From positions 100,562 to 164,561 of the forward strand of contig KE993490.1 of assembly GCA_000466585.1 (NCBI GenBank): a DNA stretch of 64,000 bases, read 5' to 3'. The position numbers and the translations under genes are program-made. The notes under the pieces are model-generated. The model saw only the letters and a list, made by a program, of their open reading frames with translations, was not told where the DNA came from and made no database searches. Source of the DNA: Clostridiales bacterium oral taxon 876 str. F0540 (GTDB taxonomy: Bacteria; Bacillota; Clostridia; Clostridiales; Clostridiaceae). This document shows positions 35,369 to 44,505 of the stretch, piece after piece; within the stretch, counting starts at the first letter, position 1; every line of letters starts with the position of its first letter.

Positions 35369-36493
35369 TTAGTTAGACCTTAGAGTTCCTGTACGAATTA
35401 ATTCAATATCAGGGTTAACTTCAAATTTTATATTTGGATAGATTTCAGTAATCCATTCATTTTTAGGCATATAGTCTTTATCGTTTGACCAATAAAGCAT
35501 CTGAAGATGAAGAGGATCAACTTTGTTTTCTTTAAATTTATCAAGAAGTGCAGTAATTTGCTTTTTTAAAATAGTTTCAAATATTGGTGCAAGCTTGGGG
35601 GCATCTCCTGAAAAGTTATCAAGCTCCTCTAAAGTAGCATTTATCTTAGGATTTATTGTGCACAAGATATCTCCTTCACTTGTTTTCTTTATTTTTATTT
35701 TTGAACTTCCTCTGTTTATGCTCATAGATATGGGGGGACCTTTTTCTTCAAGTTTGGTAGTTAGGGAACCAAGGTGTATTTTATCAGTAAGCAAATTAAG
35801 AATTTGTGTTTCATCTTCATTTAAAACAAGATTCAATTTTCCCTTTGAGAGAACAGCTGCTTTATTCATTACAAGCTTATCTTCTTTTGTTTCTATTATC
35901 GAACAAGAAGGAGAGGAGCCGGGAGTTATTGTATCGTTATACATTTCAAAAAGTCTTTTTTTATAGGAATAAGGCGATTCTGAACCTTGCCCAAACTTCA
36001 TAAATAAACCGTTTCCAGGAATTCGTTCTTCTTTAGGGGTTATGCTAAGCACTGCTTTAGCTGATGGAACTCCTAAAGATACCCAGGCTATATTTTGGAA
36101 ATCACGTCTTCGAGTAAAAAAGTCAAGAATGTAGTCAAGACTACGTTCCTTGACAAACTGCTCTCCAAATATAATGAGCTTCATATGGCTGAAGTCAGGT
36201 TCCAGCGGAGTCTCGCTTTTAATTCTCCTTAATATATTTGCCATAGAATCTCCTGACAAAGTATATAAATTAAAATTTTCTTTTTCAGAACTGCTGCCAC
36301 CGCCTCCATCTTCTCCACCACTGCTAGGTAAGGCTGCCTTAAGAGATACTCGCATCAATTCTTGGTTTGAAGGCTCTAAATCAATTCCTATGGCTAGTAT
36401 AAATACTCTTCTGTCAATATCTTTAAAATCGCAGCCGGTTAAGGTATACAAAATTATGATATTAATTAAGACTAAGCTTATAAGTCTTTTCAT
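35369..36493 (-). CDS. Germinant receptor subunit GerC-type lipoprotein (Ger(x)C)
   Basis: C subunit of a GerA-family spore germinant receptor, 374 residues. Lipoprotein signal peptide with lipobox TLTGC (Cys about 21), then the family start DFKDIDRRVFILAIGIDLE. Features recognisable from the family are RRDFQNIAWVSLG, PGSSPSCSIIETKEDKL and the C-terminal domain ending near the acidic ELIRTGTL. It sits on the outer face of the inner spore membrane and is needed for receptor stability. The ATG overlaps the gerB stop by four bases (ATGA). Last gene of the operon; a shared terminator follows. Confidence 0.93.
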   Translation of the reverse strand: MKRLISLVLINIIILYTLTGCDFKDIDRRVFILAIGIDLEPSNQELMRVSLKAALPSSGGEDGGGGSSSEKENFNLYTLSGDSMANILRRIKSETPLEPDFSHMKLIIFGEQFVKERSLDYILDFFTRRRDFQNIAWVSLGVPSAKAVLSITPKEERIPGNGLFMKFGQGSESPYSYKKRLFEMYNDTITPGSSPSCSIIETKEDKLVMNKAAVLSKGKLNLVLNEDETQILNLLTDKIHLGSLTTKLEEKGPPISMSINRGSSKIKIKKTSEGDILCTINPKINATLEELDNFSGDAPKLAPIFETILKKQITALLDKFKENKVDPLHLQMLYWSNDKDYMPKNEWITEIYPNIKFEVNPDIELIRTGTLRSN

Positions 36494-37563
36494 CTATTAA
36501 TGCCTTCTTTCAGTTTAGTTAGAATAAAAACCAAAGTTGTATAAAAAAGATGATATAGTAAAGCTAGAGTAATACATAAGCTGCCAAGTCTAAGCATAGT
36601 TTCTGTATCCTTTATCAGGTAAGAAATAATTGTATAGCCTGCGCCAAGTATATTTACTGTAAAGAAGCTGAGCTTTTTATTTTTTATAGCTTTTTTGATT
36701 AATGACCAAGATACATAACCAAAAACTATGAAGTCGCTAGCTGAAAGAAGAAAAAATAGTGGCAGCATTATATATAATGCTCTCTCAATAAAAAATAGAT
36801 CCACGGAAATTGTATCTGCTGTAGTGACGGCAGTAAGCTGAACCTTTTGGAGCATATAGGGACCTAAGGTCCCAACAGGTATATATATCGCTAGCAGAGC
36901 AATGGGTAAGCCTGCAAAGATATAAATTAAACAGGTTTTCTTCCAGCTGATTTTTTTGAATTCAGGGTTGAATAGTGACAGATGAGATACCCCAGAAAAA
37001 AAGAAACCTGCTGCTGCTATAGTTGTAAGGTTAGGAAGCTTAAATGAATGAATAACTGCTGTTTTTATGTAATACATATGAACTGATTTTATGCTTATCA
37101 AAATATAAAGTATGGACCAAAATATAGTAAATATCGATATAAAGGCTATAAAATTAAGAAAGCTCTTATTATCGTTTAACAAATTTATGTATGGCAGAAA
37201 AAGAAGGGTTATAGATAAAAACCAAATGGGTGTAGAAGGAAGCATAAATTTCATAACAATTTCAAGCAAGCCTCTGAACATAAAAAAGCTTACCACAAGG
37301 TTTATTATTATAGTAAAAAGTGAAAATAAGCCTCCTAGGTATTTTCCCATTAAATTTTTATTTATAGCTAGTATGTTGCTGCTTTTATAGGTATTGTACA
37401 CATATATAGTCATGTAAGCATTTATGCAGCAAATTATTAATGCTATAAAAATTGCTGTGAAGGAGCCTGAAAATAAATTTCTGTTTAGTTGGTATGGAGC
37501 ATAAAGAATAAAGTGGGACAGTATAGTTGTTAACAAAAGCAGGTAGTAATATCTATACTTCAT
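36490..37563 (-). CDS. Germinant receptor subunit GerB-type permease
   Basis: Integral membrane B subunit, 357 residues with about ten hydrophobic segments, an APC-related fold that holds the germinant-binding pocket. Family features: the N-terminal YLLLLTTILSHFILYAPYQLN stretch in two helices, the loop after helix 2 with YNTYKSSNILAINKNLMGKYLGG, and the later PVGTLGPYMLQKVQLTAVTTA segment. The gene begins one base after gerA and overlaps gerC by four bases, so the three are cotranslated. Which germinant it recognises cannot be read from the sequence. Confidence 0.92.
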   Translation of the reverse strand: MKYRYYYLLLLTTILSHFILYAPYQLNRNLFSGSFTAIFIALIICCINAYMTIYVYNTYKSSNILAINKNLMGKYLGGLFSLFTIIINLVVSFFMFRGLLEIVMKFMLPSTPIWFLSITLLFLPYINLLNDNKSFLNFIAFISIFTIFWSILYILISIKSVHMYYIKTAVIHSFKLPNLTTIAAAGFFFSGVSHLSLFNPEFKKISWKKTCLIYIFAGLPIALLAIYIPVGTLGPYMLQKVQLTAVTTADTISVDLFFIERALYIMLPLFFLLSASDFIVFGYVSWSLIKKAIKNKKLSFFTVNILGAGYTIISYLIKDTETMLRLGSLCITLALLYHLFYTTLVFILTKLKEGINR

Positions 37564-37564
37564 C

Positions 37565-38911
37565 TTAATGCCCCTTTCTAAAGAAGGACTTAATGTCTTT
37601 AATACTCATATTTTCTACAGGATTAAAATAGGGAATATTAAAGGTTTTAAGTGAAAACATGTAGCAGACTAAGCAGTAAAGTCCTAAATATATACCGTAT
37701 ACACCGGTAAAAGATGATAAAAGCAACAAGCCATACTTTGCAACTCTTACTGATAAATTCATTGATATTGCAGGTATCATAAAGTTTGATATGGCAACAG
37801 TTGATACTATTATGATCATTATATTGCTTACTAAATGAGCCTGGATTGCAGCCTGACCAAGTATGAGACCTCCTACTGTTGTTGCAGCCTGACCTATTGA
37901 CTTTGGAAGCCTTAGGCTGGCCTCTACCAGAAATTCCATAAGCAGCAGCATTATAAACACTTCTATAAAAGAGGGGTACGGCACACCGCTTCTGCTTGAA
38001 GAAATAGAAAGAGACAATTGTATTCTCATAATTTCGGGATTATAAGAGACAATTGCGACATAGGCAGAAGGCAAAATAATGGATAACAGTAGTGCAAGAT
38101 ATCTTAAAATCATTAGAAAAAGTGCAGGTATAGGCAATAGATATTCATCATCAACAGTTTTCATAAAATCATGAAATTGTACGGGAATTATAAGCGCCGT
38201 TGCAGTGCCGTCTAAAAATAAAACTATTTTCCCTTTGGTAAGATACTCAGTAACTCTGTCCGGTCTTTGTGTTACAAGCATACGTGGAATTAAAAGCTGT
38301 TTTTTCCATAAAAGCTGTTGAAGGCCGTTTAGAGACTGAACTGCCGGAACATTAATTTTGTTTAACCTGTCAGTTATCTCTTTTAGCAGATTTTCATCAA
38401 CATAATTAGAATCGTATAGAAGAGCAACTGTATTATGACTTCTTGTTCCAACAGCAAAGTTTTTTACTACTAAAGCAGGCTGACGGTAGTATTGGGCTAC
38501 TAAATTTACATTTGTAGAAGTTACCTCGTTGAAACCCTCCATGCCTCCTTCAAAGGAAGACTCCCTTTCAACATCAGGAACCCCTCGGCTTTTGATTTTG
38601 TCAGCTCCGATAATTTTATAAGGCTGATTTTTATAAATACCTAGTATATCTCCTTTTATTATGCCTATTTTAATGCTTTCTAAAGTTTCATTTAGAGTAA
38701 CTTTAGTAGCTAAGGACTTAAAATAAGAATCAAAATCTATGTTCCTATCAAAGTATACCTTTTGAATATCTTTTGTAATAAAGTCTGTATCAACCAAGGT
38801 TTTTATGTAGTAAAGTTTAAAATCATCTCCTAAGTTCAATACTTCTCCGTTTGCCTTAGTTCTTAGAAAATCCTCTATAGTATTTTCTAATTTTGAAATA
38901 CCATTTGCCAT
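37565..38911 (-). CDS. Germinant receptor subunit GerA-type
   Basis: A subunit of a GerA-family receptor, about 448 residues: cytosolic N-terminal domain about 1-230 and then five to six membrane segments. Family signatures include KGDILGIYK, ESSFEGGMEGFNE (the family more often has ES.IRGP.E.F.E), RMLVTQRPDRV, GKIVLFLDGTATALI and VPYPSFIEVFIMLLLMEFLVEASLRLP with IGQAATTVGGLILGQAA, broken here for length. I place the ATG at 38911 because GGGTGAT precedes it; an earlier ATG at 38920 is possible. Forespore expression is expected for the family but I could not identify a sigma-G promoter with confidence. The change from the usual basic loop to EGGMEG is worth noting. Confidence 0.93.
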   Translation of the reverse strand: MANGISKLENTIEDFLRTKANGEVLNLGDDFKLYYIKTLVDTDFITKDIQKVYFDRNIDFDSYFKSLATKVTLNETLESIKIGIIKGDILGIYKNQPYKIIGADKIKSRGVPDVERESSFEGGMEGFNEVTSTNVNLVAQYYRQPALVVKNFAVGTRSHNTVALLYDSNYVDENLLKEITDRLNKINVPAVQSLNGLQQLLWKKQLLIPRMLVTQRPDRVTEYLTKGKIVLFLDGTATALIIPVQFHDFMKTVDDEYLLPIPALFLMILRYLALLLSIILPSAYVAIVSYNPEIMRIQLSLSISSSRSGVPYPSFIEVFIMLLLMEFLVEASLRLPKSIGQAATTVGGLILGQAAIQAHLVSNIMIIIVSTVAISNFMIPAISMNLSVRVAKYGLLLLSSFTGVYGIYLGLYCLVCYMFSLKTFNIPYFNPVENMSIKDIKSFFRKGH

Positions 38912-38990
38912 AAAGTTCATCACCCGATTAACATAGTTGTATTAAGTATTTGTTGTTTTATATAAATTTACTCATTTTATAACGTTTACA

Positions 38991-39018
38991 TTGACTTGTA
39001 AAATTATGGTGATATAAT
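38991..39018 (+). promoter_or_regulatory. SigA promoter of the lacZ operon
   Basis: TTGACT, 16-bp spacer, perfect TATAAT; start expected near 39025, directly before the palindromic operator. Confidence 0.85.
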
Positions 39019-39028
39019 TAAATTAAGG

Positions 39029-39045
39029 TGATAGTTTAACTATCA
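39029..39045. promoter_or_regulatory. Palindromic operator, probable TetR site
   Basis: TGATAGTTTAACTATCA is a 17-bp palindrome with a single central base, placed just after the expected transcription start of lacZ. The operon encodes a TetR regulator, the likely ligand-responsive repressor. Confidence 0.7.
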
Positions 39046-39060
39046 GGTGGGAGGAGTGCC

Positions 39061-42000
39061 ATGACTAATAAGTTATACGATTGGGAAAATCCAAGGATTA
39101 TCAAAGAGAATAAAGAAGATGGACATGTTATTTCCATGCCATACAACAATCTTGAAGAAGCCTTTGATATGAATGCATCTATATTTAAGCTAAGTCTAAA
39201 CGGAAAGTGGAAATTTAACTGGTGCAAGGGCATCGATAACAGGCCCGTTGACTTTTACAAGGAATGCTATGATATAACCAAGTGGAAAGATATCGATGTG
39301 CCTTCTGTTTGGGAGCTTAAAGGCTATGGAAAACCATATTATATAGCCTTTGATTACCCGCCCGCCATAAGCACCAGAAAAAGTGAAATTCCGAAAATAA
39401 GTCACGAGTTAAATGAAGTAGGTTCTTATAGAACAAACTTTAACCTGCCGAAAAGCTTTAAGGATAGAGAAATATTTCTTCATTTTGGTGCTGTAAAGTC
39501 TGCTTTTTATGTTTATGTTAACGGGAAAAAGGTAGGATACTCTCAAGGCTCTATGACCCCTTCGGAGTTTAATATAACAGGGTATTTAAAAGACGGAGAA
39601 AATATATTAGCTGTTGAGGTTTACAGATTTTCAGACGGAACATATCTTGAAGACCAAGATATGTGGTTTTTCAGCGGAATATATAGAGAAGTTTATTTGT
39701 TTTCAGAACCTAAAATTTTTATAAAAGACTTTTTTGCTGCCTGCAGCATGGATAAGGAATATAAAGACTGCAGCCTTTCTATAGAGGTTCTTGTTAAGAA
39801 TTATTTGGACCAGGAAAAGAAGGTAAAAGTTGAAGCTTATTTGGAGGAGTACGGTTCGAAGACAGTGAGTAAGCCTATTGCAGATAGTAGTTTTAAAATT
39901 GAAAGCAATGGTAACGGAAAAGTTAACTTAAAGACAGATATTAAAAATCCAAAGAAATGGACTGCAGAAACCCCTAATCTTTATAAGCTTTTAATTGTAT
40001 TAAAGGACGAAACTGCAGAAATTATAGAAGTAAAGGTTATACAATATGGCTTTAAGGTTGTGGAGATAAAAGATGAAAAGCTGCTTATAAATGGACAGCC
40101 TATAATGCTTAAAGGGGTAAACAGACACGATTATGATCCTGATTACGGATGGGCTGTGCCTTTAGAAAGATATCATGAAGACTTTAAAATAATGAAACAG
40201 AATAATATAAATGCGATAAGAACAAGTCATTATCCCAATGCCCCTGTTTTTTACGAACTTTGCAATGAATACGGTTTTTATGTTATGGATGAGGCTGAGG
40301 TAGAAACTCACGGTGTTAGAAGAAAGGGAGTTCCAGGCGATAATCTTTTATGGACTGAGGCTGTAGTAGACAGGATGGAAAGAATGGTTTTAAGGGATAG
40401 GAATAACCCCTGCATATTTATGTGGTCACTCGGTAACGAGGCCGGCAGCGGAAGCAATTTCAACAGGATGAAGGAAGCTGCTTTAACGCTTGATAGTACG
40501 CGGCAGTTTCATTATGAAGGAGACTTTGATATGACTGTCAGCGATGTGTTATCAAGGATGTATCCAACTATAGAGCTTCTAGAAAAGATAGGAAAATATG
40601 AAGAGGTTAAAATAAGCTTTGTTGATAATATTATGAATAAGCTTGCAGCTGATAATAAACCTTTAAAGTCTGAGCAGTATAAGGGAAAGCCTGTGATTCT
40701 TTGCGAATTCGCTCATGCTATGGAAAACAGTTTAGGTAATTTTCAAAAGTATATGGATATCTTTGAGAAATATTCTAATATGGCAGGAGGCTTTATTTGG
40801 GATTTTGTTGATCAGTCAATCCATAAGTTAGAAGAAGACGGTACAGAAAAGTGGCTTTACGGCGGGGATTTTTGCGAAGAGATAACTCACAGGTACTTTT
40901 GTGCAAATGGAATTGTATTTGCGGACAGAACGGCTCATCCTTCTATTTTTGAAGTTAAAAAGGTGTATCAGGAAATAAAGGTTGAGCCTGTAGATTTACT
41001 TATTGGAAGAATAAAAATAAAGAACAAGTACAGTTTTAAGGATTTGAAAGATGTTTATCTTCACTGGCTGATTACTGAGGATGGAGAAAAAATCATTGAT
41101 GGAAGAATCAATGATTTGGATATAGGCCCAAAAGAAACAAAAGAGTACTACCTTAATTACTTAGATATGTTTTTTAGAGCAAATAAGGAATATCATCTTT
41201 TGATATCCTTTAGGCTTAAGGAACCTAAGTTTTGGGCTGATAAAGATTATGAACTTGCCTGGGAGCAGTTTGAAATTCCCGTAGCTCAAGAGAATAATAT
41301 TGTGTTTAAAGCTTCAAATCTTACTCCAAGCCTGAAAGAGTATAAAGATAAAGTACTTGTATTTAACGATAATTTTAAAGTTATAATCGGAAGAAAGTCA
41401 GGGGGCATTGAAAGCTTAGACTACGGCTATGGTGAAATTATTCATACTTCATTAAAACCTAATTACTACAGGGCTTTAACTGATAATGATATAGGGTATG
41501 CAAACTTTAAACCTGAGTTTACCTGGCTTCTTGTAGATAAGTCCTGGGAAACAGCAGGTGAAAGAAGGCTTGTAAAAGGCGTAGGAATTGATAAATCGGA
41601 AGGCTTAATAAAAGTATGTATAACCCAGAAGGTTAAAAACTGCATTGGAGATGTAATAACAGAATACACCATAAATGTAAAGGGACAAATTAAGGTTAGG
41701 CATATTCTTACGCCTAAAAAGAACATGTATAGGATAGGAATGCAGATGGCTGTTCCTAAGGCTTATGAATTTATAAGTTTCTTCGGTAAAGGTCCTCATG
41801 AGAACTATATTGATAGAAATACCGGAGCTAAGACAGGTATATATAAAGGAACTGTAAATGAACTTATTCATAATTATATGAGGCCCCAGGAAAACGGAAA
41901 CAGAACTGAAGTAAGGTGGATCAATGTTTTAAATAAAGCTGGAAAAGGCATAAATATTCAAGATTGTTCAGGTGAATTTTTAAATTTTAGTGCTTGGCCT

Positions 42001-42204
42001 TATAGCCAAAAGGATTTACAAACGGCAAAGCATATTCATGAGCTTCCTTTTAGAGAATTTAACACCTTGAATATAGATTATATGCAGTGTGGTGTTGGTG
42101 GTGATTTGCCCGGTGTAGCCAATCTGCATGAAGAATTTAAAATACACAATAACAAAGAATACAGCTATTCCTTTATTATATCAAATTATGCAGGGAGTTT
42201 TTAA
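39061..42204 (+). CDS. lacZ: Beta-galactosidase, GH2 family (LacZ type)
   Basis: Cytoplasmic glycoside hydrolase of 1047 residues, the usual long LacZ size. The N-terminal sugar-binding jelly-roll contains LNGKWKFNWCKG and VPSVWELKGYG, followed by SYRTNFNLP, YVNGKKVGYSQGSMTPSEF and EDQDMWFFSGIYR. The catalytic barrel has GVNRHDYDPDYGWAV, NNINAIRTSHYPN, the acid/base Glu in WSLGNEAGSG and the nucleophile Glu in ILCEFAHAM. The small C-terminal beta-galactosidase domain includes YYRALTDNDIG and GKGPHENYIDR. GGAGGAG precedes ATG. First gene of an operon with tetR and an MFS sugar transporter; the operator after the promoter suggests substrate-induced expression. Confidence 0.95.
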   Translation: MTNKLYDWENPRIIKENKEDGHVISMPYNNLEEAFDMNASIFKLSLNGKWKFNWCKGIDNRPVDFYKECYDITKWKDIDVPSVWELKGYGKPYYIAFDYPPAISTRKSEIPKISHELNEVGSYRTNFNLPKSFKDREIFLHFGAVKSAFYVYVNGKKVGYSQGSMTPSEFNITGYLKDGENILAVEVYRFSDGTYLEDQDMWFFSGIYREVYLFSEPKIFIKDFFAACSMDKEYKDCSLSIEVLVKNYLDQEKKVKVEAYLEEYGSKTVSKPIADSSFKIESNGNGKVNLKTDIKNPKKWTAETPNLYKLLIVLKDETAEIIEVKVIQYGFKVVEIKDEKLLINGQPIMLKGVNRHDYDPDYGWAVPLERYHEDFKIMKQNNINAIRTSHYPNAPVFYELCNEYGFYVMDEAEVETHGVRRKGVPGDNLLWTEAVVDRMERMVLRDRNNPCIFMWSLGNEAGSGSNFNRMKEAALTLDSTRQFHYEGDFDMTVSDVLSRMYPTIELLEKIGKYEEVKISFVDNIMNKLAADNKPLKSEQYKGKPVILCEFAHAMENSLGNFQKYMDIFEKYSNMAGGFIWDFVDQSIHKLEEDGTEKWLYGGDFCEEITHRYFCANGIVFADRTAHPSIFEVKKVYQEIKVEPVDLLIGRIKIKNKYSFKDLKDVYLHWLITEDGEKIIDGRINDLDIGPKETKEYYLNYLDMFFRANKEYHLLISFRLKEPKFWADKDYELAWEQFEIPVAQENNIVFKASNLTPSLKEYKDKVLVFNDNFKVIIGRKSGGIESLDYGYGEIIHTSLKPNYYRALTDNDIGYANFKPEFTWLLVDKSWETAGERRLVKGVGIDKSEGLIKVCITQKVKNCIGDVITEYTINVKGQIKVRHILTPKKNMYRIGMQMAVPKAYEFISFFGKGPHENYIDRNTGAKTGIYKGTVNELIHNYMRPQENGNRTEVRWINVLNKAGKGINIQDCSGEFLNFSAWPYSQKDLQTAKHIHELPFREFNTLNIDYMQCGVGGDLPGVANLHEEFKIHNNKEYSYSFIISNYAGSF

Positions 42205-42206
42205 GT

Positions 42207-42863
42207 ATGGAAACAAATAGAAAAAGAGAAATAGAAGCAGAAAAGCAAAAGAGAAAAGAGGAGGTTATTGCTGCATCAATAGAGGTATTTCAGGAAAAGG
42301 GAATCGAAAACTCAAAAATGACTGATATTGCAGAGAAGGCAAAGGTTGGTGTGGCTTCCGTTTATAGATATTTTAAAACAAAACCGGAACTTGTAATAGA
42401 AGCGGCTGTTAGGTTTTGGGAAGAAGAAATAGGACTTTTGTATGGCAAATATGTTAATGAAAGCTTTGAAAAGATAAGTGGACTTGATAGAGTCGGGAGA
42501 ATATTAGGGGTTTTTAAAGTACTATATATGGAACATAAGGATTTTATAAGATTTATCGAGGAATTTGATAATTATATTATTAAGGAGAAGATAAATCCTG
42601 AAAGGCTGGAAAACTACGAAAAAAATATAGTTGGTTTGAAAAAGGTAATATTTGAAGCCATAGATTATGGCAGACGGGATGGAAGTATAGCACAAAATAT
42701 TGATTCGGAAATCTTTTATATAACAACAACACATGCTCTTATGAGTCTTTGCCAAAAGCTTGTACTAAGAGGAAATATTATCAAAAGCGATAAGGATGTA
42801 AAAGCAGAGGAGCAGATTGATTTAGTTATAGCTATGGCTTTAAGCTTTATAAAAAATAGATAA
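42207..42863 (+). CDS. TetR-family regulator of the lac-type operon
   Basis: TetR repressor, 218 residues. The N-terminal HTH reads ASIEVFQEKGIENSKMTDIA then VGVASVYRYFKTKPELV; the C-terminal ligand domain is unclassified. It begins two bases after lacZ and lies before the transporter, so it is autogenously controlled. The 17-bp palindrome at 39029-39045 is the natural operator. Use of TetR rather than LacI/GntR for a beta-galactosidase operon is less common. Inducer unknown. Confidence 0.88.
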   Translation: METNRKREIEAEKQKRKEEVIAASIEVFQEKGIENSKMTDIAEKAKVGVASVYRYFKTKPELVIEAAVRFWEEEIGLLYGKYVNESFEKISGLDRVGRILGVFKVLYMEHKDFIRFIEEFDNYIIKEKINPERLENYEKNIVGLKKVIFEAIDYGRRDGSIAQNIDSEIFYITTTHALMSLCQKLVLRGNIIKSDKDVKAEEQIDLVIAMALSFIKNR

Positions 42864-42914
42864 ATTTATTGAGAAGCAGTAATATCTTTATGATTTAGGG
42901 GAGGGGGAATTATA

Positions 42915-44114
42915 ATGAATAAAAAGTTTGTTCCATATGTTATTGGAGTGCCAAATATGGGGGTAGGACTTTTATGGGCTATGAATATGGTGCTTATACC
43001 TATGCTTGCAGGTACCATAGCAAAAAATAATAGCCAGCTTGCTATTTTAGTTTCAATGGGGGCTTTTACGGGTATATTTGTTCAATATTTGGCAGGAATC
43101 ATAAGCGATAGAAGCAATTTTAAGATGGGAAGAAGAAAGCCTTTTATAATTATTGGGGCAGTAGTTTCAGCATTTTTTATGTGCTTAATGCCTTTTACAA
43201 AAAGTTATTTATTGTTATTTATAACAGCATTTTCATTTTATTTCAGCTTAAACTTTTATCAAGGGCCTTATTATTCACTTATTCCGGAAGTTGTTGAAGA
43301 CAGCAAGCTTGGACTTGCAAATGGTTTTTCAAAGGTAGTAAGCGTTATAGGAAGCGGTATTATTTTTATTGTAGGACCATCCCTTTGGGATAAAAACAAG
43401 AGTCTGCCATTTTTTATAGCAGCTGCACTTGGACTTGTTACTGTACTCGGAGCAATATTATTTATTAAAGAAGATAACAGCAAAATTATTGAAACAAAGA
43501 AAATCAAAATTGACTTTTATAAATATCCGGCAGTATTTAAACTGTTTATGGCAGTATTTTTTATATACCTAAGCTATGGCTGCATTACGCCTTTCTTCGT
43601 TAAATATTGTGTTAAGGTTTTGAGTATTTCAGAAGGAGCCGCCAGCACAGGACTTCTTTTAATAACTGTGGCAGGAGCAGTTTTTGCTTATCCAATTGGA
43701 GTTTTATCAGACAAAATTGAAAGAAGAAAGGTACTTATGCTTGGGGCAGTAGTGTTCACCATTGCTTTAGTGTGTGCGATTTTTATAAGAAGCACAGGAG
43801 CGTTATATATAATGCTTTCCTTTATAGGAATTGGATTTATTGCAATACAGGTTACTGTATATTCCATACTTGCTGAAATAGTTCCGCCTGAAAGACTGGG
43901 AGAGTTTATGGGAATAATTAATTTATTTATATCCTTAGGACAGTTTATAACTAATAATATAATGGGAATCATTTTAGATAAAATAGGCTTTTCCTATTAC
44001 TTCCCCGTATCAGCAGCATTGATGTTTGTTGCAGTGCTTATAATTGGCTTTAGCAAGTACGAGAAGTATAATGTTAAACTGGAAGAGAACATAACGAGAC
44101 AGATAAATTTTTAA
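42915..44114 (+). CDS. MFS sugar transporter (GPH/SLC45-like)
   Basis: Twelve-helix major facilitator transporter, 399 residues. It has the MFS loop 2-3 motif in GIISDRSNFKMGRRKPFIIIG, an equivalent in the second half (PIGVLSDKIERRKVLMLG), and a proline/aromatic segment NFYQGPYYSLIPEVV typical of glycoside-cation and SLC45-like sugar carriers. Context with a beta-galactosidase and regulator makes a galactoside the likely substrate. GGGGAGGGGG upstream of ATG. Closed by the terminator at 44190-44216. Confidence 0.85.
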   Translation: MNKKFVPYVIGVPNMGVGLLWAMNMVLIPMLAGTIAKNNSQLAILVSMGAFTGIFVQYLAGIISDRSNFKMGRRKPFIIIGAVVSAFFMCLMPFTKSYLLLFITAFSFYFSLNFYQGPYYSLIPEVVEDSKLGLANGFSKVVSVIGSGIIFIVGPSLWDKNKSLPFFIAAALGLVTVLGAILFIKEDNSKIIETKKIKIDFYKYPAVFKLFMAVFFIYLSYGCITPFFVKYCVKVLSISEGAASTGLLLITVAGAVFAYPIGVLSDKIERRKVLMLGAVVFTIALVCAIFIRSTGALYIMLSFIGIGFIAIQVTVYSILAEIVPPERLGEFMGIINLFISLGQFITNNIMGIILDKIGFSYYFPVSAALMFVAVLIIGFSKYEKYNVKLEENITRQINF

Positions 44115-44189
44115 ATATTATCTAAAAAATAATAATATACGGTAAAGCAAATAAATTCACCTTATATAAGATTTACTTATCTGTTAATT

Positions 44190-44216
44190 AGCAAGAGCAG
44201 TTACGCTCTTGCTTTT
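44190..44216 (+). terminator. Intrinsic terminator of the lacZ operon
   Basis: Stem AGCAAGAGC/GCTCTTGCT, 6-nt loop, TTT tail. Confidence 0.85.
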
Positions 44217-44218
44217 AT

Positions 44219-44256
44219 CTTTTCATGATATCAATATTTCTATATATCATGAAAAG
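44219..44256. repeat. 13-bp perfect inverted repeat
   Basis: CTTTTCATGATAT and ATATCATGAAAAG flank 12 nt. No T tract follows, so it is either an operator or a structured RNA stem ahead of the small reading frame at 44358. Confidence 0.55.
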
Positions 44257-44357
44257 AAGATATCGCGACAGAAATCTTGTTGTACGATTTATTTATTATT
44301 CGGAAACCTTTTGATATTTTAAGCAGTATATCTATGCAAGGAGGTGAGAGACTTAAA

Positions 44358-44402
44358 ATGAAAAAATATTACTATAGCAGATTTAGATATAGAAGTGATT
44401 AA
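44358..44402 (+). CDS. Possible 14-residue small protein
   Basis: ATG behind a ten-base perfect anti-SD complement (AAGGAGGTGA, 44338-44347), coding for the basic aromatic peptide MKKYYYSRFRYRSD. Spacing of 10 nt from the end of the full match is acceptable. Followed about 60 nt later by a terminator. The ribosome site is stronger than those of most genes in the window, which is the main argument for translation. No known family recognised. Confidence 0.4.
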   Translation: MKKYYYSRFRYRSD

Positions 44403-44462
44403 TTTCAATGCTTTAAGCAAAGATTATTATAAAGCTTGATGAATTAGGAAAACAAATATTTA

Positions 44463-44503
44463 AAAAGCCCACTATAGTTTTACGCTAATAGTGGGCCTTT
44501 TAT
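44463..44503. terminator. Bidirectional terminator before the minus-strand GNAT
   Basis: Stem AAAAGCCCACTAT pairs with ATAGTGGGCCTTTT around a 12-nt loop; A and T runs flank both sides. Confidence 0.85.
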
Positions 44504-44505
44504 CA

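Larger units (their letters stand above)
44115..44505. other. Intergenic region with terminators, an inverted repeat and a 14-codon reading frame
   Basis: No ordinary gene. It holds the lac operon terminator (44190-44216), a 13-bp perfect inverted repeat CTTTTCATGATAT/ATATCATGAAAAG (44219-44256), a very strong ribosome site before a 14-codon frame (44358-44402), and the bidirectional terminator at 44463-44503. Confidence 0.6.

Noticed and set aside
35523..35966. 147-codon plus-strand frame
   Set aside because: Antisense to the GerC-type gene with no family motif.
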